This document shows positions 22,842 through 34,404 of a DNA stretch of 64,000 bases, in pieces (positions within the stretch are counted from its first letter, which is position 1; the number at the start of each line of letters is the position of its first letter). The position numbers were made by a program, and so were the translations under genes. The DNA is taken from NCBI GenBank assembly GCA_016748015.1, contig JAAOMT010000384.1, forward strand, positions 211,263 through 275,262. The letters run 5' to 3'. The notes under the pieces were generated by a model that had not been told where the DNA came from, made no database searches, and was given only the letters and a program-made list of their open reading frames with translations. Source of the stretch: Geosiphon pyriformis. Lineage: Eukaryota; Glomeromycota; Glomeromycetes; Archaeosporales; Geosiphonaceae.

Positions 22842-25100
22842 ATGACCACAAATAGAGCTAAGAGTAAAAAAGTTGCAAACGTTACTTTTCCTATAGTAAC
22901 TAATAAAGTTTTAACACAAGAGGGCCTCTCTGTTATTGAAGCAGCTAGACAAAATGTTCTGGCAACATTTCCTTTAAAAAATAATAGTAATAAGCTGCCT
23001 TTAGCAGCTTCTGGTTTATTTTCTTCACCTTTGGCTGGTAGTTCTTCTTCAGTCAAAGTTTTTTCAAAAAGACACACTTGGGTTAGTCCCAGTGTTGTCT
23101 CCACTACTTCAAAAAGCCCAAAGATTTTTAATAACAGGCCAGTCAACAAGTTGGTCTTTCCTGCTCTCACTACTCCCACTATTACTTCTACTACTACTGC
23201 TTCACAAATGGCTGTAAAAGCAAAAAATCCCAAAAAACAGCAGCAGGCAGTTGCAACTGCCATGGTCACACCAAACCTCTTTGTGGTTCCAGATGAGATC
23301 TTCAGTAAGATCTTCACAGCAGCAGCCAGCTCTATTCCTGATATGGATGGCAACAGCAGCAGCACATCTCCCAAGATGGGCCAAGATCAACCACTGGCTG
23401 TGTTGCCTGATGTGGTACTCTCCAGCAGATCATCGCCAATCCCAGTAGCAAAACAGTCCATCAATCCAGATGATCTCAAAGATTGGGCTAATCAGATGGA
23501 AATGGAATCATCTGTGCCCCCCCAGTTTCTGGTGCATCTGATGCTGGTGCTTGGGAGAATGTGAATGGATGTCAAAGGTTCTCTGGTTGGGTGGCCTCCA
23601 ATCTTGTACCTGGTGCTATGTTTAAGATTAAGATGGCTTTGCTCAGTTCTTTGTTTCAGTTGATGCCTGGTTGTATTGGGCTTAAATCTGTTTCACGAGA
23701 TGCTGTCAAGTTGTTCTGTGTGGAATTTGCATCTCAGGAGTGTCTAAATGGTGCTACCAAAGTGGCCATTGGTGATGAGGTTTTTTTGACCACTCTTAAG
23801 ATTGCATGGTCTTCAGGAGTGACCTCTGTTTCTTCCTCTTCTTTGTCAGTTATACTGCGCAATGTACCCTTGGGTGCCTCTTCTGATGACATCAAATCTG
23901 CTCTTGGCGTCTTTGGCGTTGTCACTTCTGTTAAGTTGAAGCCTGCTGGCTTATGGCAATATGCTGTGATTAACTTTAAGAACATTTCTTCTGCTGCTGC
24001 TGCTCTCTCTAACTGGTCTGTGTTGGTCAGAAAAGATAGTGTTAGGATTCTTCCCATTGCCAACCAAAAGGAGGTTATCTCCTCAAGAGATGCTTTCAAA
24101 GCTAAGCTGGTTAATTTTCCATTTGGCTGCACTGCATTTAAGATAAGTGATCTGGTCTTCCAAGTTGGTGGCCATACGTGTTTCATTCCCTGCTCCCCTG
24201 ATTCCTATCAATGTCAACACTTTGCTGTGGTGACCTTTGATTCCTTGGAATCTTTAAATGCTGCTGTTTCAAAAACCAGTACCTTATGTGGCTGCCGCAT
24301 CTGGTGGGAAACTCCTGGATGTCATCACTGCTATAGATGTCAAAGTTTGGATCATTTGGCTGTGGACTGCAAGGTGTTGCCACCTCTCCCTCCCAAACTC
24401 TTCTAATTCCGCTGGTGGTCCCGCCTTTCTCAAGTCATCTCTTGTTGGAGCTAAATTCTACGCCAAAGCTGCCACCTCTGTGGTTCCTCCTGTTGCTGCT
24501 GCTGCTAATATGGGTCTGGCTTTCAGTACCTCCTCCAAAGTTGTGGTGCCACTGTTGCCGGTTGCCTCCTCTGGTTCAGATGTTGCTGTTAATGCTAGAT
24601 TGGCTTCTCTGGAAACCCAACTTAGTGAGCTGTCTTTGTTGATCAAATCTATAGTTGAGCCTGTGAGTTCTTTGGTTGCATTGGTTACTACGTTATTGTC
24701 TACTCCACCAGTTATAGCAGAGACAATGAAGGAAAGTGTGATTGGATTGGGAAACCAAATTAAGGCTGTTTGTGCTGTGGCTTCTGTGCTACAAAAGGAA
24801 ATGGGGGCCCTCAAGTTGAGGAGTGAGAAGGTACACTATAACATATCTGATGATGAAGACATGGATGATGATGATGATGATGGTAATGTTAAAGATTTTT
24901 TGGTCTATGATAATACATTTGATGCAATGATGGAGTTATGAGAGGTTCAATCCTCTAATATCAAGTCCGATCCAGATCAGACAGCTAAGTGGATGAGCAG
25001 TCTCGTTAAGAGTAGTCATAAACTGGTATGCATTATGGGTAAGATGTATGAATTAGATATGTTTAATACATTAGGTAGCAAAGGTAGTACTAGCATGTAG
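22842..25100 (+). pseudogene. H1 ORF1-like RNA-binding protein
   Basis: ATG at 22842 (MTTNRAKSKKVANVTFPIV). The N-terminal 230 residues are Ser/Thr/Pro/Lys-rich. A conserved block FSGWVASNLVPGAMFKIKMA follows, then an RRM-like segment (LSVILRNVPLGASSDDIKSA ... QYAVINFKNISSAAAALSNW), AFKAKLVNFPFGCTAFKISD, CFIPCSPDSYQCQHFAVVTF and the knuckle CYRCQSLDHLAVDC (about 24330-24370). The C-terminus has a helical region and an acidic run (DDEDMDDDDDDG, 24852-24890), ending LGSKGSTSM. Frameshifts near 23525 and 24385 break it; H2 reads through the first. It is homologous to LINE ORF1 but clearly a different lineage. Confidence 0.8.
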
Positions 25101-25241
25101 TTAGGGCTTTCCACTTGTGGTTAGCCGCATCTTGTAATATGTATTATTGGGTGAACTGGCTTTATGAAACCGCCACATTACTGTGGACTAACTAATAAAC
25201 AACCGGTGTGGCTACATGTTAACAAAAAAAAAAAAAAAAAA
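25101..25241 (+). repeat. H1 3' tail
   Basis: Shares with L1 the words TAGTTAG, GGCTTTATGAAA, ACTAATAAA and GTGGCTACATGTTAACA. The hairpin CCACATTACTGTGG is at 25173-25186. Confidence 0.8.
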
Positions 25242-25258
25242 TACACTTGAGAACATCT
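25242..25258 (+). repeat. H1 target-site duplication, right copy
   Basis: TACACTTGAGAACATCT, directly after the H1 A tail; partner of 22791-22807. Confidence 0.85.
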
Positions 25259-25502
25259 GTTGTATAGCATCTCTGCTGTCAGTAGCATGTTGTGAAATGA
25301 TTTCATGATAAATGTTCTTATTGCTGAGGAACCAGCTGAGATGAAGCCTGAAGACATTTTACCATCCCAGTTCCAAATTTTGGTTGTGCACTCCCAGTCT
25401 ATCTCCTGGTCTAAGGTCCCCAATGTTTTACATACTTTGCTATTTCTCATCCAATCCAAAGCTGCTTGAAGCCCAGTCTGTTGGCCCAGAAAATGTCTAA
25501 TA

Positions 25503-25515
25503 TTCAGATCTAATT
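25503..25515 (+). repeat. H2 target-site duplication, left copy
   Basis: TTCAGATCTAATT beside the T run of H2. The right copy TTCAGATCCAATT is at 27916-27928. One C/T difference. Confidence 0.75.
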
Positions 25516-27915
25516 TTTTTTTTTATGTTAATGTGTACCCACACTGATTGTTTATTAGTTTTGTCCAACAATAAAGTTGGCACTTTCATAAAGCCAGCTC
25601 ACCCAATAATACAAAGTTTACAAGATGTGGCTAACCACTTAATGGAAAGCCCTAACTACATGCTAGTACTATCTTTGCTACTTAATGTATCAAACATTTC
25701 TAATTCGTACATCTTACCCATAATGCTAACAAGCTCATGACTATTTTTAACCATACTACTCATCCACTTAGCAGTCTGATCAGGACTGGATTTAATACTG
25801 GAAGACTGATCTTCCCATAGGTGCATCATGACATTTATAAACTGAAAAATCTTTATCTTCATCATCATCATTATCAACATCATCAACCATCTCATCAACA
25901 TCTGATCTATTCTCCAAGCAAATCCGTTCACTTATTGTCTCAAGACATGTTAATCTTTTCTATATCACAGTGGCAACAGCAGCCAAGCCTTTATTTTGCT
26001 TAGCCAACCCATCTACACATTCCTTAACTGACACATTCATGGCAGATGGAGTAGACAGCAATTTGGTAACCAATGCAACCAGAGCACCAACAGGTTCAAC
26101 CAAGGATTTAATCAACACAAATAGTTCACTAAGGTGGAATTCAAGAGAATTCAACCTAGATTCAACAGCAGTATTGGGAACAGAGGAAACAGCAGGCAAC
26201 ACAGGTGTTGTAGTTTCAGGAGAACCACCAAGATCCAATTCCATATCAGCAGCAGCAGCACCAGGAGGAACCACAAAAACAGCAGCCTTGGCATAAGATT
26301 TAGATCCAACAAATGAAATTTTTGGGGCCACCAAAGGTAGAAGAGGCAACTTCTTGCAGTCCACAGCAAAATGATTCAAGTCTTGATACCTGTAGTAGCA
26401 GTGACACCCAGGAGTTTCCCACCAGATGCAACAACCACGCAAGGTACCAGTTTTTAACACAGCAACATTCAGAGATTCCAAAGAATCAAAAGTAACCACA
26501 GCAAAGCATTGACGTCAATAAGATTCAGAGGAGTGAGGAATGAAACATGTATGGCTACCAACTTGGGAGACCAAATCACTTATCTCAAAGGCAGTACAGC
26601 CAAATGGAAGATTGACTAACTTAGCTTTGAATGCATCTCTTGAGGAAATAACCTCCTTTTGGTTGGCAACAAGAAGAATCCTAACACTATCTTTTTTGAC
26701 CAATACAGACCAGTTAGAGAGAGCAGCAGCAGCAGAAGAAATGTCCTTAAAATTAACCACAGCATATTGCCATAAGCCAGCAGGCTTCAACTTAACAGAA
26801 GTGACAACGCCAAAAATGCCAAGAGCAGTTTTGATGTCATCAGAAGAGGTACCCAAAGGTATGTCACGCAGTGCAACTGACAAGAAAGGGAAGAAACAGA
26901 GGCCACACCAGAAGACCATGCAATCTTAAGAGTGGTCAAAAACACCTCATCACTAATGGCCACTTTGGTGGCACCATTTAGACACTCCTGAGATGCAAAT
27001 TCTACACAGAACAACTTAACAGCATCTTGTGAAACTGACTTAAGCCTAATACAACCAGGCAGTAACTGAAACAAAGAACCAAGCAGGGCCATTTTGATCT
27101 TGAATGTAGCTCTAGGTACTAGATTGGAGGCCACCCAACCAGAGAACCTCTGATAACCATTCACATTTTCCCAAACACTACCATTAGCAGCACCAGAAAC
27201 TGGGGGAGGGACAGTTGATTCCATTTCCATCTGATCAGCCCAATCTTTGAGATCATCTGAATTGATGAACTGTTTTGCTACTGGGATTGGTGATGATCTG
27301 CTGGAGATTACCACATCAGACAATATAGCCAGTGGTTGATCTTGGCCCATCTTGGGAGATGTGTCACTGCTGTTGCCATCCATATCAGAAAGAGGGCTGG
27401 CTGCTGCTCTGGAGATCTTACTGAAGATCTCATCTGAAACCACAAAGGGGTTCAGTGCAACCATAGCAATTGTGACTGCCTGCTGCTGTTTTTTGGAATT
27501 TTTGGCTTTTGCAGTCATTTGTAAAGCAAAAATAGTAGTAGTAGTAGTAGTGGGAGTGGTGAGAGCAGGAAAGACCAACTTGTTGACTGGTCTGTTATTA
27601 AAAATCTTTGGACTTTTTGAAGTAGTGAAGACAACACTGGGACTAACCTGAGTGTGTCTTTTTGAAGAAACTTTGACTGGAGAAGAACTACCAGCCAAAG
27701 GTAAAGAAAATGAACCAGAAGCTGCTAAAGGCAGCTTATTACTATTATTTTTTAAAGGAAATGTTGCCAAAACGTTTTGTCTAGCTGCTTTAATAACAGA
27801 GAGACCCTCTTGTGTTGAAACTTTATTAGTCACTATAGGAAAAGTAACATTTGCAACTTTTTTACTCTTAGCTCTATTCGTGGTCATGAAATTTAGGAGA
27901 GAAATTGTTTTTTTC
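25516..27915 (-). mobile_element. ORF1-only retroelement H2 (half-LINE), full length
   Basis: Antisense copy of the H1 type, 2.4 kb, with a 3' T run at 25514-25524. It is inserted in the RNase H/linker region of L3 ORF2, 270 bp from H1 and in the opposite orientation. A 13-bp target duplication flanks it. Confidence 0.85.
25656..27887 (-). pseudogene. H2 ORF1-like RNA-binding protein
   Basis: Same protein as H1. ATG is at complement(27885-27887), MTTNRAKSKKV. The frame is open from there to about 26790 (over 360 codons), covering the low-complexity N-terminus and FSGWVASNLVPRATFKIKMA. A frameshift near 26900 moves to the RRM frame (ALRDIPLGTSSDDIKTALGI, 26919-26515). The knuckle CYYRYQDLNHFAVDC at about 26405 has lost its second Cys (Cys to Arg). 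The acidic C-terminus is at about 25850. The single long frame 28346-26787 joins L3 RNase H to this protein only by chance of insertion phase. Confidence 0.8.
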
Positions 27916-27928
27916 TTCAGATCCAATT
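27916..27928 (+). repeat. H2 target-site duplication, right copy
   Basis: TTCAGATCCAATT, partner of 25503-25515. It lies in L3 sequence encoding VELDL of ORF2. Confidence 0.75.
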
Positions 27929-30900
27929 CCACTCCTTCACAAAGGGAAATGTAGCTAATGTCCTTATTGCTGTAGGCCCACCCTATTGTGGCTAAAGCAG
28001 TAGCTTCTTTGGCAAGTTTGTTAGCCATCTCATTTTCAGTTATATCAGTGTGTGCAGCCACTTTGTTTATGGTGAGATCAATTCTCTTTTCACTTATTAC
28101 AGCTTTGATTGCATTCCATGTGCACCAGTTAGAGGTTTTGAGCTGATTCCTAACAGACAGAGAAGAATCTTTGGACAACCACTTCTGAGCTGTTGACACT
28201 ACTGCTTGGCTATCTGTGTTTAATGTCAGTTTACATTTGTAAGAGACTGCTTCCAAAGCCAATAGTACAGCTTTTGTCTCAGTTTTTGTTGATGATAATG
28301 TCCTGTCAACTGTTATGCCAAAGTTGGCATCAATTCCATGTGTCACAAAGGCAGCTGTTCCTTTAGTATCCTTAGAACCAGCTTTTACCAGTGAGCCATC
28401 AGTTGATATTTCTATTTTTTTTCTGAGTCTTAACTTTTCTCATATGCTCCTCTATTGTGATATTAAAGTTTCTGGAATTTGGATGTAAATAGAGTCCCTT
28501 TGTATCATTTCCAGATCATCTGGTATTTGATTATCAATCTTTTGCATTCCCATTGCTTCACATTGTGCTACATCAATGTTTCTGTGTTCATCCATGATGA
28601 TTGTAGACTCTAATATCTTAAACCAATTGGATATTCTATCATTGTCACTCTGTCTGTATCTTCTTGTGAAGTCCATCCATGTCATTAATGATCCATCCCT
28701 GTTTTGCACTTGATGCAAATACAAAATGTTTTTCTTCCTTAGTAAGCCTCTAACTTTGGTGTAAATTGCACATGAAGCTATAGTGGTTTCAATTAAGTAT
28801 GCTTGTGGTCTTGAAGATTCAGATATCCCATCTGTGTTACCAGAGCTTTTGAGTGAGATGCCCCTTTCCCTCATAATCTGCATGATATTGCCTTTAAGAT
28901 TAGCCCCTGGCTTAGATCATTCATCAGTGGGATATTCAAGTATACTATGAGCTGACCATTTTTGTGCCTGTAAGTTGGCTAGTCTGATTTTGGTAGTCAT
29001 TCCAGCAATATCATTACTGTTCAATCTAACTAACAAATCTGTGATCTTGCTTTTTGCTTGTATATCATCAATTTTAAACAAGTTATACAAGGATGAGTGA
29101 TGCATGGCACTGGCTGGGAAATCTACTAAAAGTCTAGCCTTTTTCTTTACAGTGGCTGAGATCTTCGAAGTCCATCTTCTGGTCCAACTATTTGGAATAT
29201 GGGTCAATTGAGATCTAAATTCTATTGCTGGACTTAGTATACTGTTGAAAATGTAGATCACCTGCTTTTCAGTAATGTGTTTTTCCTAATAACTCCACAC
29301 ACTGCTTTAATGTCAGATCCAATCATTTTTAGTACAGTTTCATTTTTCCCATTAGCTCTGATCCACACTCCCAAATATCTGGTACATGTAGACGGATCCA
29401 GCAGTTTCAGAGGTTGTTTGTTTGACCCAAATATCAGTGGCTCAACTGCCACTGATTTTTTCTTAGAGGATCTGACCACTATTATTTCAGTCTTATCCAA
29501 GTTGATCTCAATGTCCACCATTCTAAAGAAGAAGCTGGCTGTGTCTAGAATACTCTGTATTCCCTGTCTTGAGTTTGCTATCTACACGGTGTCGTCAACA
29601 AAGGCAAGGTGATTTACTGATACCAACAGGGATTGTGTGTCCATATGATTGTCCCACTTTTTCTACTCAGCTGTTAGTTTGTACCCTTGGCTATAATTGG
29701 TCTCTTTCACTTCACACAGTAAGGGGTCATAAAAAATCCTTTACATAATGGGTGAGCTTGTTTCCCCCTGATCTAGCCCATCTTATACATGATATTCATT
29801 ACTTAATCCAAATTTGGTTATGATTCTATTACTTCTGTTGTTATGCATCAAGCCAAACAGTTTAGTAAACCTATTGTTTATTTTAGTGCAGCTTCCATGG
29901 ATTTCCAACCAACTGAATCATATGCCTTTTTCATGTCCTGAAATGTAAACCAGTCCTTATTACCAAATTCTCTTGCATGCTCAGCTACAGCATTAATTAC
30001 ATGAATTGGCACAGCTGTAGAGGTATTCTTTAAAAGTGAGGTGTTGTAACCTTTTAGGACATTGTGTAGCTCACATGCTTTTGATATTCTTACAGTTAGA
30101 ATCTTTGTTAAAATTTTTCTGGTACTTTCAATAAATGTGATCGGTCTGGTGATGTCAATATTGCCACCCCATTTTTTTGGCTTTGGAATTAGTATGACTT
30201 GTGCTATTCTCCATTCCTCTGGCATGTTTGCCAATTCTATGCATGTATTAAGCAATGTTCTCAGTTTGGACTTGGTGTTAGGCCCAGCTTTCCTCCAGAG
30301 CTCAGCTTGAATGCCTGATGGGCCAGGGGCTTTGTTGTGAGATGTGTGACTTAGTATGTGTTCAAATTCTTCATTTGTTATTTCAGTCATCACACCATCA
30401 AAGGCATGATCTGGAATGCTGTCAATTGGCTTAAACCTGTTTTCCCAACTTTTCCATAGCTCAGGTTCAAGAATTCTTGTTCTAGTCCAACCTTGAGCTT
30501 TTTTGTTTACCAGCTTTTTGATTTCATCAAGATTGTCATGAAATTTGCCTTCTTCAATGACATGGTCTAGTACTATTCTTTGTCAAAATGCTTTTGATCA
30601 TTGCTCTTTTGTTTAGTTCAAAGTTTTGTTGTCTTTTGATGATATTGTCTATGATCTGTCTCTGCTGTTGTAGCCTGATTCTAGCTTGCAGTGTTGATCT
30701 GTATTCTTTCTTGATGCTGATTAATTCTGTAATAAGCTTATCTTTTGGAAGAGTTATCAGATATGCAGTTACTGTATCAGGTTTCAGCTGTTTCCATTTA
30801 GCCAACAACTGCATAACATTGTTATCATGCATATCTGTATTGTTTACTCTTATTTGTTTGATTATATCAGCAATAATCTTAACAAGTTTGTGATTCATGC

Positions 30901-31858
30901 ATTTTTTCTTAGTGTGTATAGATTGGGCTCCCACTTTCCTTTTTGGTAGGCAGTCAGCAGCTTGTAACACAGTCTTCTTGATTGTAAGCCACATCTGGTT
31001 TAGATTATCATTGCAGTTATCTACTGATTTTTTTTGTGCTTCATCTGTCAATTGATCAGTTTCTCTTGCATAGATTTCCCATTGTACCCCAGATGTTTTT
31101 TTAACATCAATTATAGTCATGCTACTTTTTTTTCTTCCAGATCTGATTCTGTCAGATCAGAACATTGTTATTACTGCTTTGTGATCAGTGCTAAATGATT
31201 TATTAACATCTACCACCCCAATATTTGTAACCATTGAGGCTGTAACTACATCAGTAAACACATAGTCTAATCTTCTTTGTACTCCATTTGATGCCCATGT
31301 CTTTTCTGGATTGTTTATTGTATAAGCTCCATGTGTGTTCACCAAATTCATATGTTGCAATGTTGTAGCAGTAGGATAGGCTTTGACCTTATTTGTAGCA
31401 AATGTTTCCTCAAGTGATTTGGATGACATATCTTCATTCAAATCACCTGCAACTATGATTATCTCTTTGTTTTGCACAATGTCTCCCAAAAGTTTTCTGA
31501 TCTCCTTTGCTACTGCCTTCTCAGTAGGTAATTTGGAAGCAGACATATACAACCCTACTATATGCACACTGATTCTACTCCTAAATTTCAACACCAAATG
31601 TAACAGCCTCCCATAATATCCCTTGATTGTTTCCACATGGTGCATCCCATTTGTTTCTCAGCACTTGACTTCCAAAAGATGTGGTATTTATCAGAGCCAA
31701 AAAATACTCCCTTTTCTTTGGTAGGAGTTAGTTTAGTTTCTGTAATAATTATGAAGTCAAATTATTCTCCAATACATCATTGTAGCACCTTTTCAGCTTT
31801 GCCAACTTTCCAAGTATTGATGTTGGAATAGTTCTGTTCTGTGTTGGGATCAGGTGTG

Positions 31859-34133
31859 CTACACATCATCTGTTTCTATAAGTTTAGATTCCCCAGCAGC
31901 AGGATCGCCCCAGCCACCCTGTTTTTTTACTTGCTTTAGCAACTCCAGAATGGGTTCCAATGTTTCTTTAATTATCCTAATTTCCCTCTCTGGATCATAT
32001 GCCTCTTTTTTCTCTTCCAGGTCAGACTTAGATGTAGTGCTCTGGCTTAGTACCCTGGTCTCTGCCTCTTTTTTTTTTCTGAGATGTTACTTTGCTGTTG
32101 AGCAACCAATATGTCTTTTTCTTTTTCTACTGTTACTCCAAGCTTGGCAGTCACAGCACTCAGCAGTTTGGCCATTTCATTAATCTGTTGTCTCAATTTA
32201 TCAATTTCAGCCTTCCATGGTTGGTTGATCCCCTTTTTTGGTTGTTCTTCTTTATTGTTCACTTGTAGACCAGTTCTTGGAGATCTGTTTGAGTTTGTGT
32301 TATTTAGCTTATGAGGTAGTCTGAGTGCAGCCATTTCAGCATATGATTTTCTACCAAAGCCTTTAATGGATTCCTCTGGAACATTCTTTCTAACATACAG
32401 TTTTGCCAATCTAATATTGTTGGTAGCTTTCTTTGTATCTCCTTCCTTCTTCTTGTGTAGAATTGGACATTTGGAGACCAAATGCCCTACTTGGTAACAA
32501 AAGTGACACTCTTTGGCATCAGTAGGTACCCAATGCACCAATGTGTCTCCAATTACTAAGGGCTTTTTGGTAGCACTGTTGTGGCTGGCTTCACTGTCAA
32601 ATCCTATGTAAGCACAGCCCATCCTTGTGTAATTCTTGCTAGTTCTTGGGATAAAGCAAAATTGGGCTTTGATCTGGTCCAGTGTGGTGCTCAAGTAGTG
32701 AGCAGTACAATTTTGTGGTAAGCCCACCAATTTAGCTTCCCAGGTTTTTCTCTGCTCAACAACTTTTTGGGTTCCAATCATTGGGTAAATTCTAACTGCA
32801 TCCTTCTGACCATGGTTGACCATTGGTTTATGGCTTTGGTTGCCTCTTCCTGGTTGTTATACTCGACCACAGCTGATTGCCATTTTCCAGTCACTTTTAG
32901 TTAGACTTTTTTAACTTCACCAAATTCTTTCATGGCAGTTCCTACTTCTCTATCTGAAATTCTTAAGGGAATATCTCTCACCAGGACATTCCTTTGGCCT
33001 GTCATCAGGTTGGTAATGCCATCAGTAGCCATCAAAAAAGATTCTATTTCTTTATTTGTTAGGACTTTTCTGGCCTGATCTCTTCTAGCCACTTAAGAGA
33101 AATTCATTCTGATTTCTTGGTTTTTTGTCATCACAGCTCCCAAGAAGTAGCTGACATCTCCCAGCAGGTTGTAAATCCATCCCACCTTTTTTTCCATGTT
33201 TTTTTCCAGTATATCTAATGTCTGCACAAAGAGCACATGTCTCTTTGTTCCATGAACCACAGTTTTCTATTCTTCCTTGTAGTTTGGTTCCATGAACATG
33301 GGTTTTTTGCCAAGTGATTTACTCTTATATTGGCCTGGACTTGGACTTGCTATTCTGCTAGACAAGCCCAATTCAGAGTCTTCCATGTCCTCTGCAGTGT
33401 TATTCATATTGGCCTTATCTTTGTTTGCAACAAATAAATTGTTCATTTGCTCCTCATTTTCCGCCACAGAATTTCCACTGTTAATCCTGTCCAAAATATT
33501 AAGATTGCACTTTCTCAAAGCAGCTTCTATTTGTGCAGCTCTTTTACTGTCTTCTTTAGGTGTTTTTGAAGGTCTATCCATTTTTTTCAGAGACTTTGAG
33601 GCCCCCTTTTCACCAGTCCAAGCTTTCATTTGGAATTTGTTGCTATTTCCTCCTTTGTTGAATATTGGTTGTAAAACAAAGTTGTTGGTTTGTGTTGTTA
33701 TGTTTTCGGATGAGTCTTCTTCAATTATTTGGTTGAATTTCTCAGTTAACCCTTTTATGCTTATTCTTCCAATGTGTCTGTACTTTTTGTCAGTTTTTTC
33801 TTCTAGTCTGTTGCCTGTTGTTGGAGAAAAGTCTGCCACTTGCCTATGTGGAGCTGTTTTTTTTGCTGTGTTAGCAATTCTGAAAGGTGTGTTGTCTTCA
33901 CTACTTGTGTTTACACTTCCAAATTGTCTGTTGTCAGTTTCAAATCTGAATGGAGGTGTAGTAGGCTTAGCAGTTTCCACTGTTGTCAGTTTATGTGAAA
34001 TTGTGTTGTTTTTTTCTTTATCTGTAGCAGAAGCTATGTTTAATTCTACTTGGTTATTATTTTTAATAGTCTTTTCACTTATACTTCTTTGGATGACTGG
34101 TGTCACTTTATTAAAGGTGTAGTTGTCAGACAC
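31859..34133 (-). pseudogene. L3 ORF1: RRM-like and CCHC RNA-binding protein
   Basis: Best-preserved ORF1 N-terminus, open for 288 codons (34133-33267) from a GTG in the place of the L4 ATG. The RRM-like part is at 33092-32850 (VLVRDIPLRISDREVGTAMK). The region 32823-32047 carries RKTWEAKLVGLPQNCTAHYL, CFIPRTSKNYTRMGCAYIGF and the knuckle CHFCYQVGHLVSKC. The C-terminus ends KQGGWGDPAAGESKLIETDD. A stop follows KEE at 33267, and two further stops/frameshifts interrupt it. The stop codon overlaps the ORF2 start (ATGATGTGTAG). Confidence 0.85.
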
Positions 34134-34262
34134 TTTTAAGTCTGTTGTGTTAATAATAATATATTATGTTTTAAAGGTCTCTTTGCAAAAAACTTAATTT
34201 CCAAATTTAAGGCATAGTAAATTGTATGATAGCAGTCAAAGAGAGAAAAAAAGTTTTTTTTT

Positions 34263-34404
34263 TGATCAGGTCAATGATCAGGTCAATGGTCAGATTATTG
34301 ATCAGGTCAATGATCACTTACTAAAAATAGAGTGGCTAATTTATGTGACATTAGTGGCTAATACATGTGATAATTAATAAGAAGTATAAGTTTCAACCAT
34401 AATA
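34263..34404 (-). repeat. Family B LTR fragment with minisatellite
   Basis: Outer 140 bp of an antisense LTR, from TATTATGGTTGAAAC at 34404 (TG changed to TA) down to the minisatellite, where L3 cuts it. It separates L3 from B3. Confidence 0.8.
34264..34315 (-). repeat. LTR 12-bp minisatellite, at least 4 units
   Basis: Units of the GATCATTGACCT type read on the minus strand; truncated by the L3 5' end. Confidence 0.7.

Larger units (their letters stand above)
22808..25241 (+). mobile_element. ORF1-only retroelement H1 (half-LINE), full length
   Basis: A 2.4-kb unit made of a very short 5' leader (about 30 bp), one long ORF1-like frame and a 140-bp 3' tail ending in 19 A residues. A 17-bp target duplication flanks it. 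There is no endonuclease, RT or RNase H, so it must have moved with enzymes supplied in trans. The 3' tail resembles the LINE tail. Confidence 0.85.
22451..31869 (-). pseudogene. L3 ORF2: endonuclease, RT, RNase H, CCHC (interrupted)
   Basis: Segments are 31869-27916, 25513-25242 and 22807-22451, read on the minus strand. The endonuclease has VAGDLNEDMSSKS, RRLDYVFTDVV and FSTDHKAV (31645-31157); part of its first strand (TINVREL in L2) is deleted. The RT is at 30393-29590 with HNKAPGPSGIQAELWRK, FTFQDMKKAYDSV and an intact FVDD, followed by TAG (29582). RNase H (28346-27920) has TKTETKAVLLALEAV, LNTDSQAVV and NKVAAHTDITENEMANKLAK. H2 then interrupts at ELDL. The middle piece carries KSFHNMLLTAEMLYNRC. 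After H1 the knuckle CKVCYMEVETNWHFWEC ends the protein. Several stops; inactive. Confidence 0.9.
22037..34262 (-). mobile_element. LINE L3, near full length (about 7.4 kb), with two nested insertions
   Basis: Antisense LINE from its 5' end near 34255 to the T run at 22037-22049. It is interrupted by H1 (22808-25241) and H2 (25516-27915), both flanked by target duplications. Removing them leaves a continuous ORF1-ORF2-3' UTR. The 5' flank is an antisense LTR fragment and the 3' flank is B2 gag, so the flanks do not match each other. Confidence 0.9.

Noticed and set aside
26787-28346. A 519-codon protein fusing RNase H to an RRM-type protein
   Set aside because: The junction at 27916 is the H2 insertion site with target duplication. 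The in-frame join is chance, not a gene fusion.
33292-34122. 276-codon hydrophobic ORF antisense to L3 ORF1, also open opposite L2, L4 and L5
   Set aside because: It is the exact antisense of a Ser/Thr/Asn/Lys/Glu-rich coding region, whose codons give Leu/Phe/Val/Cys on the other strand. No start context or independent conservation was seen. Codon composition explains the openness.
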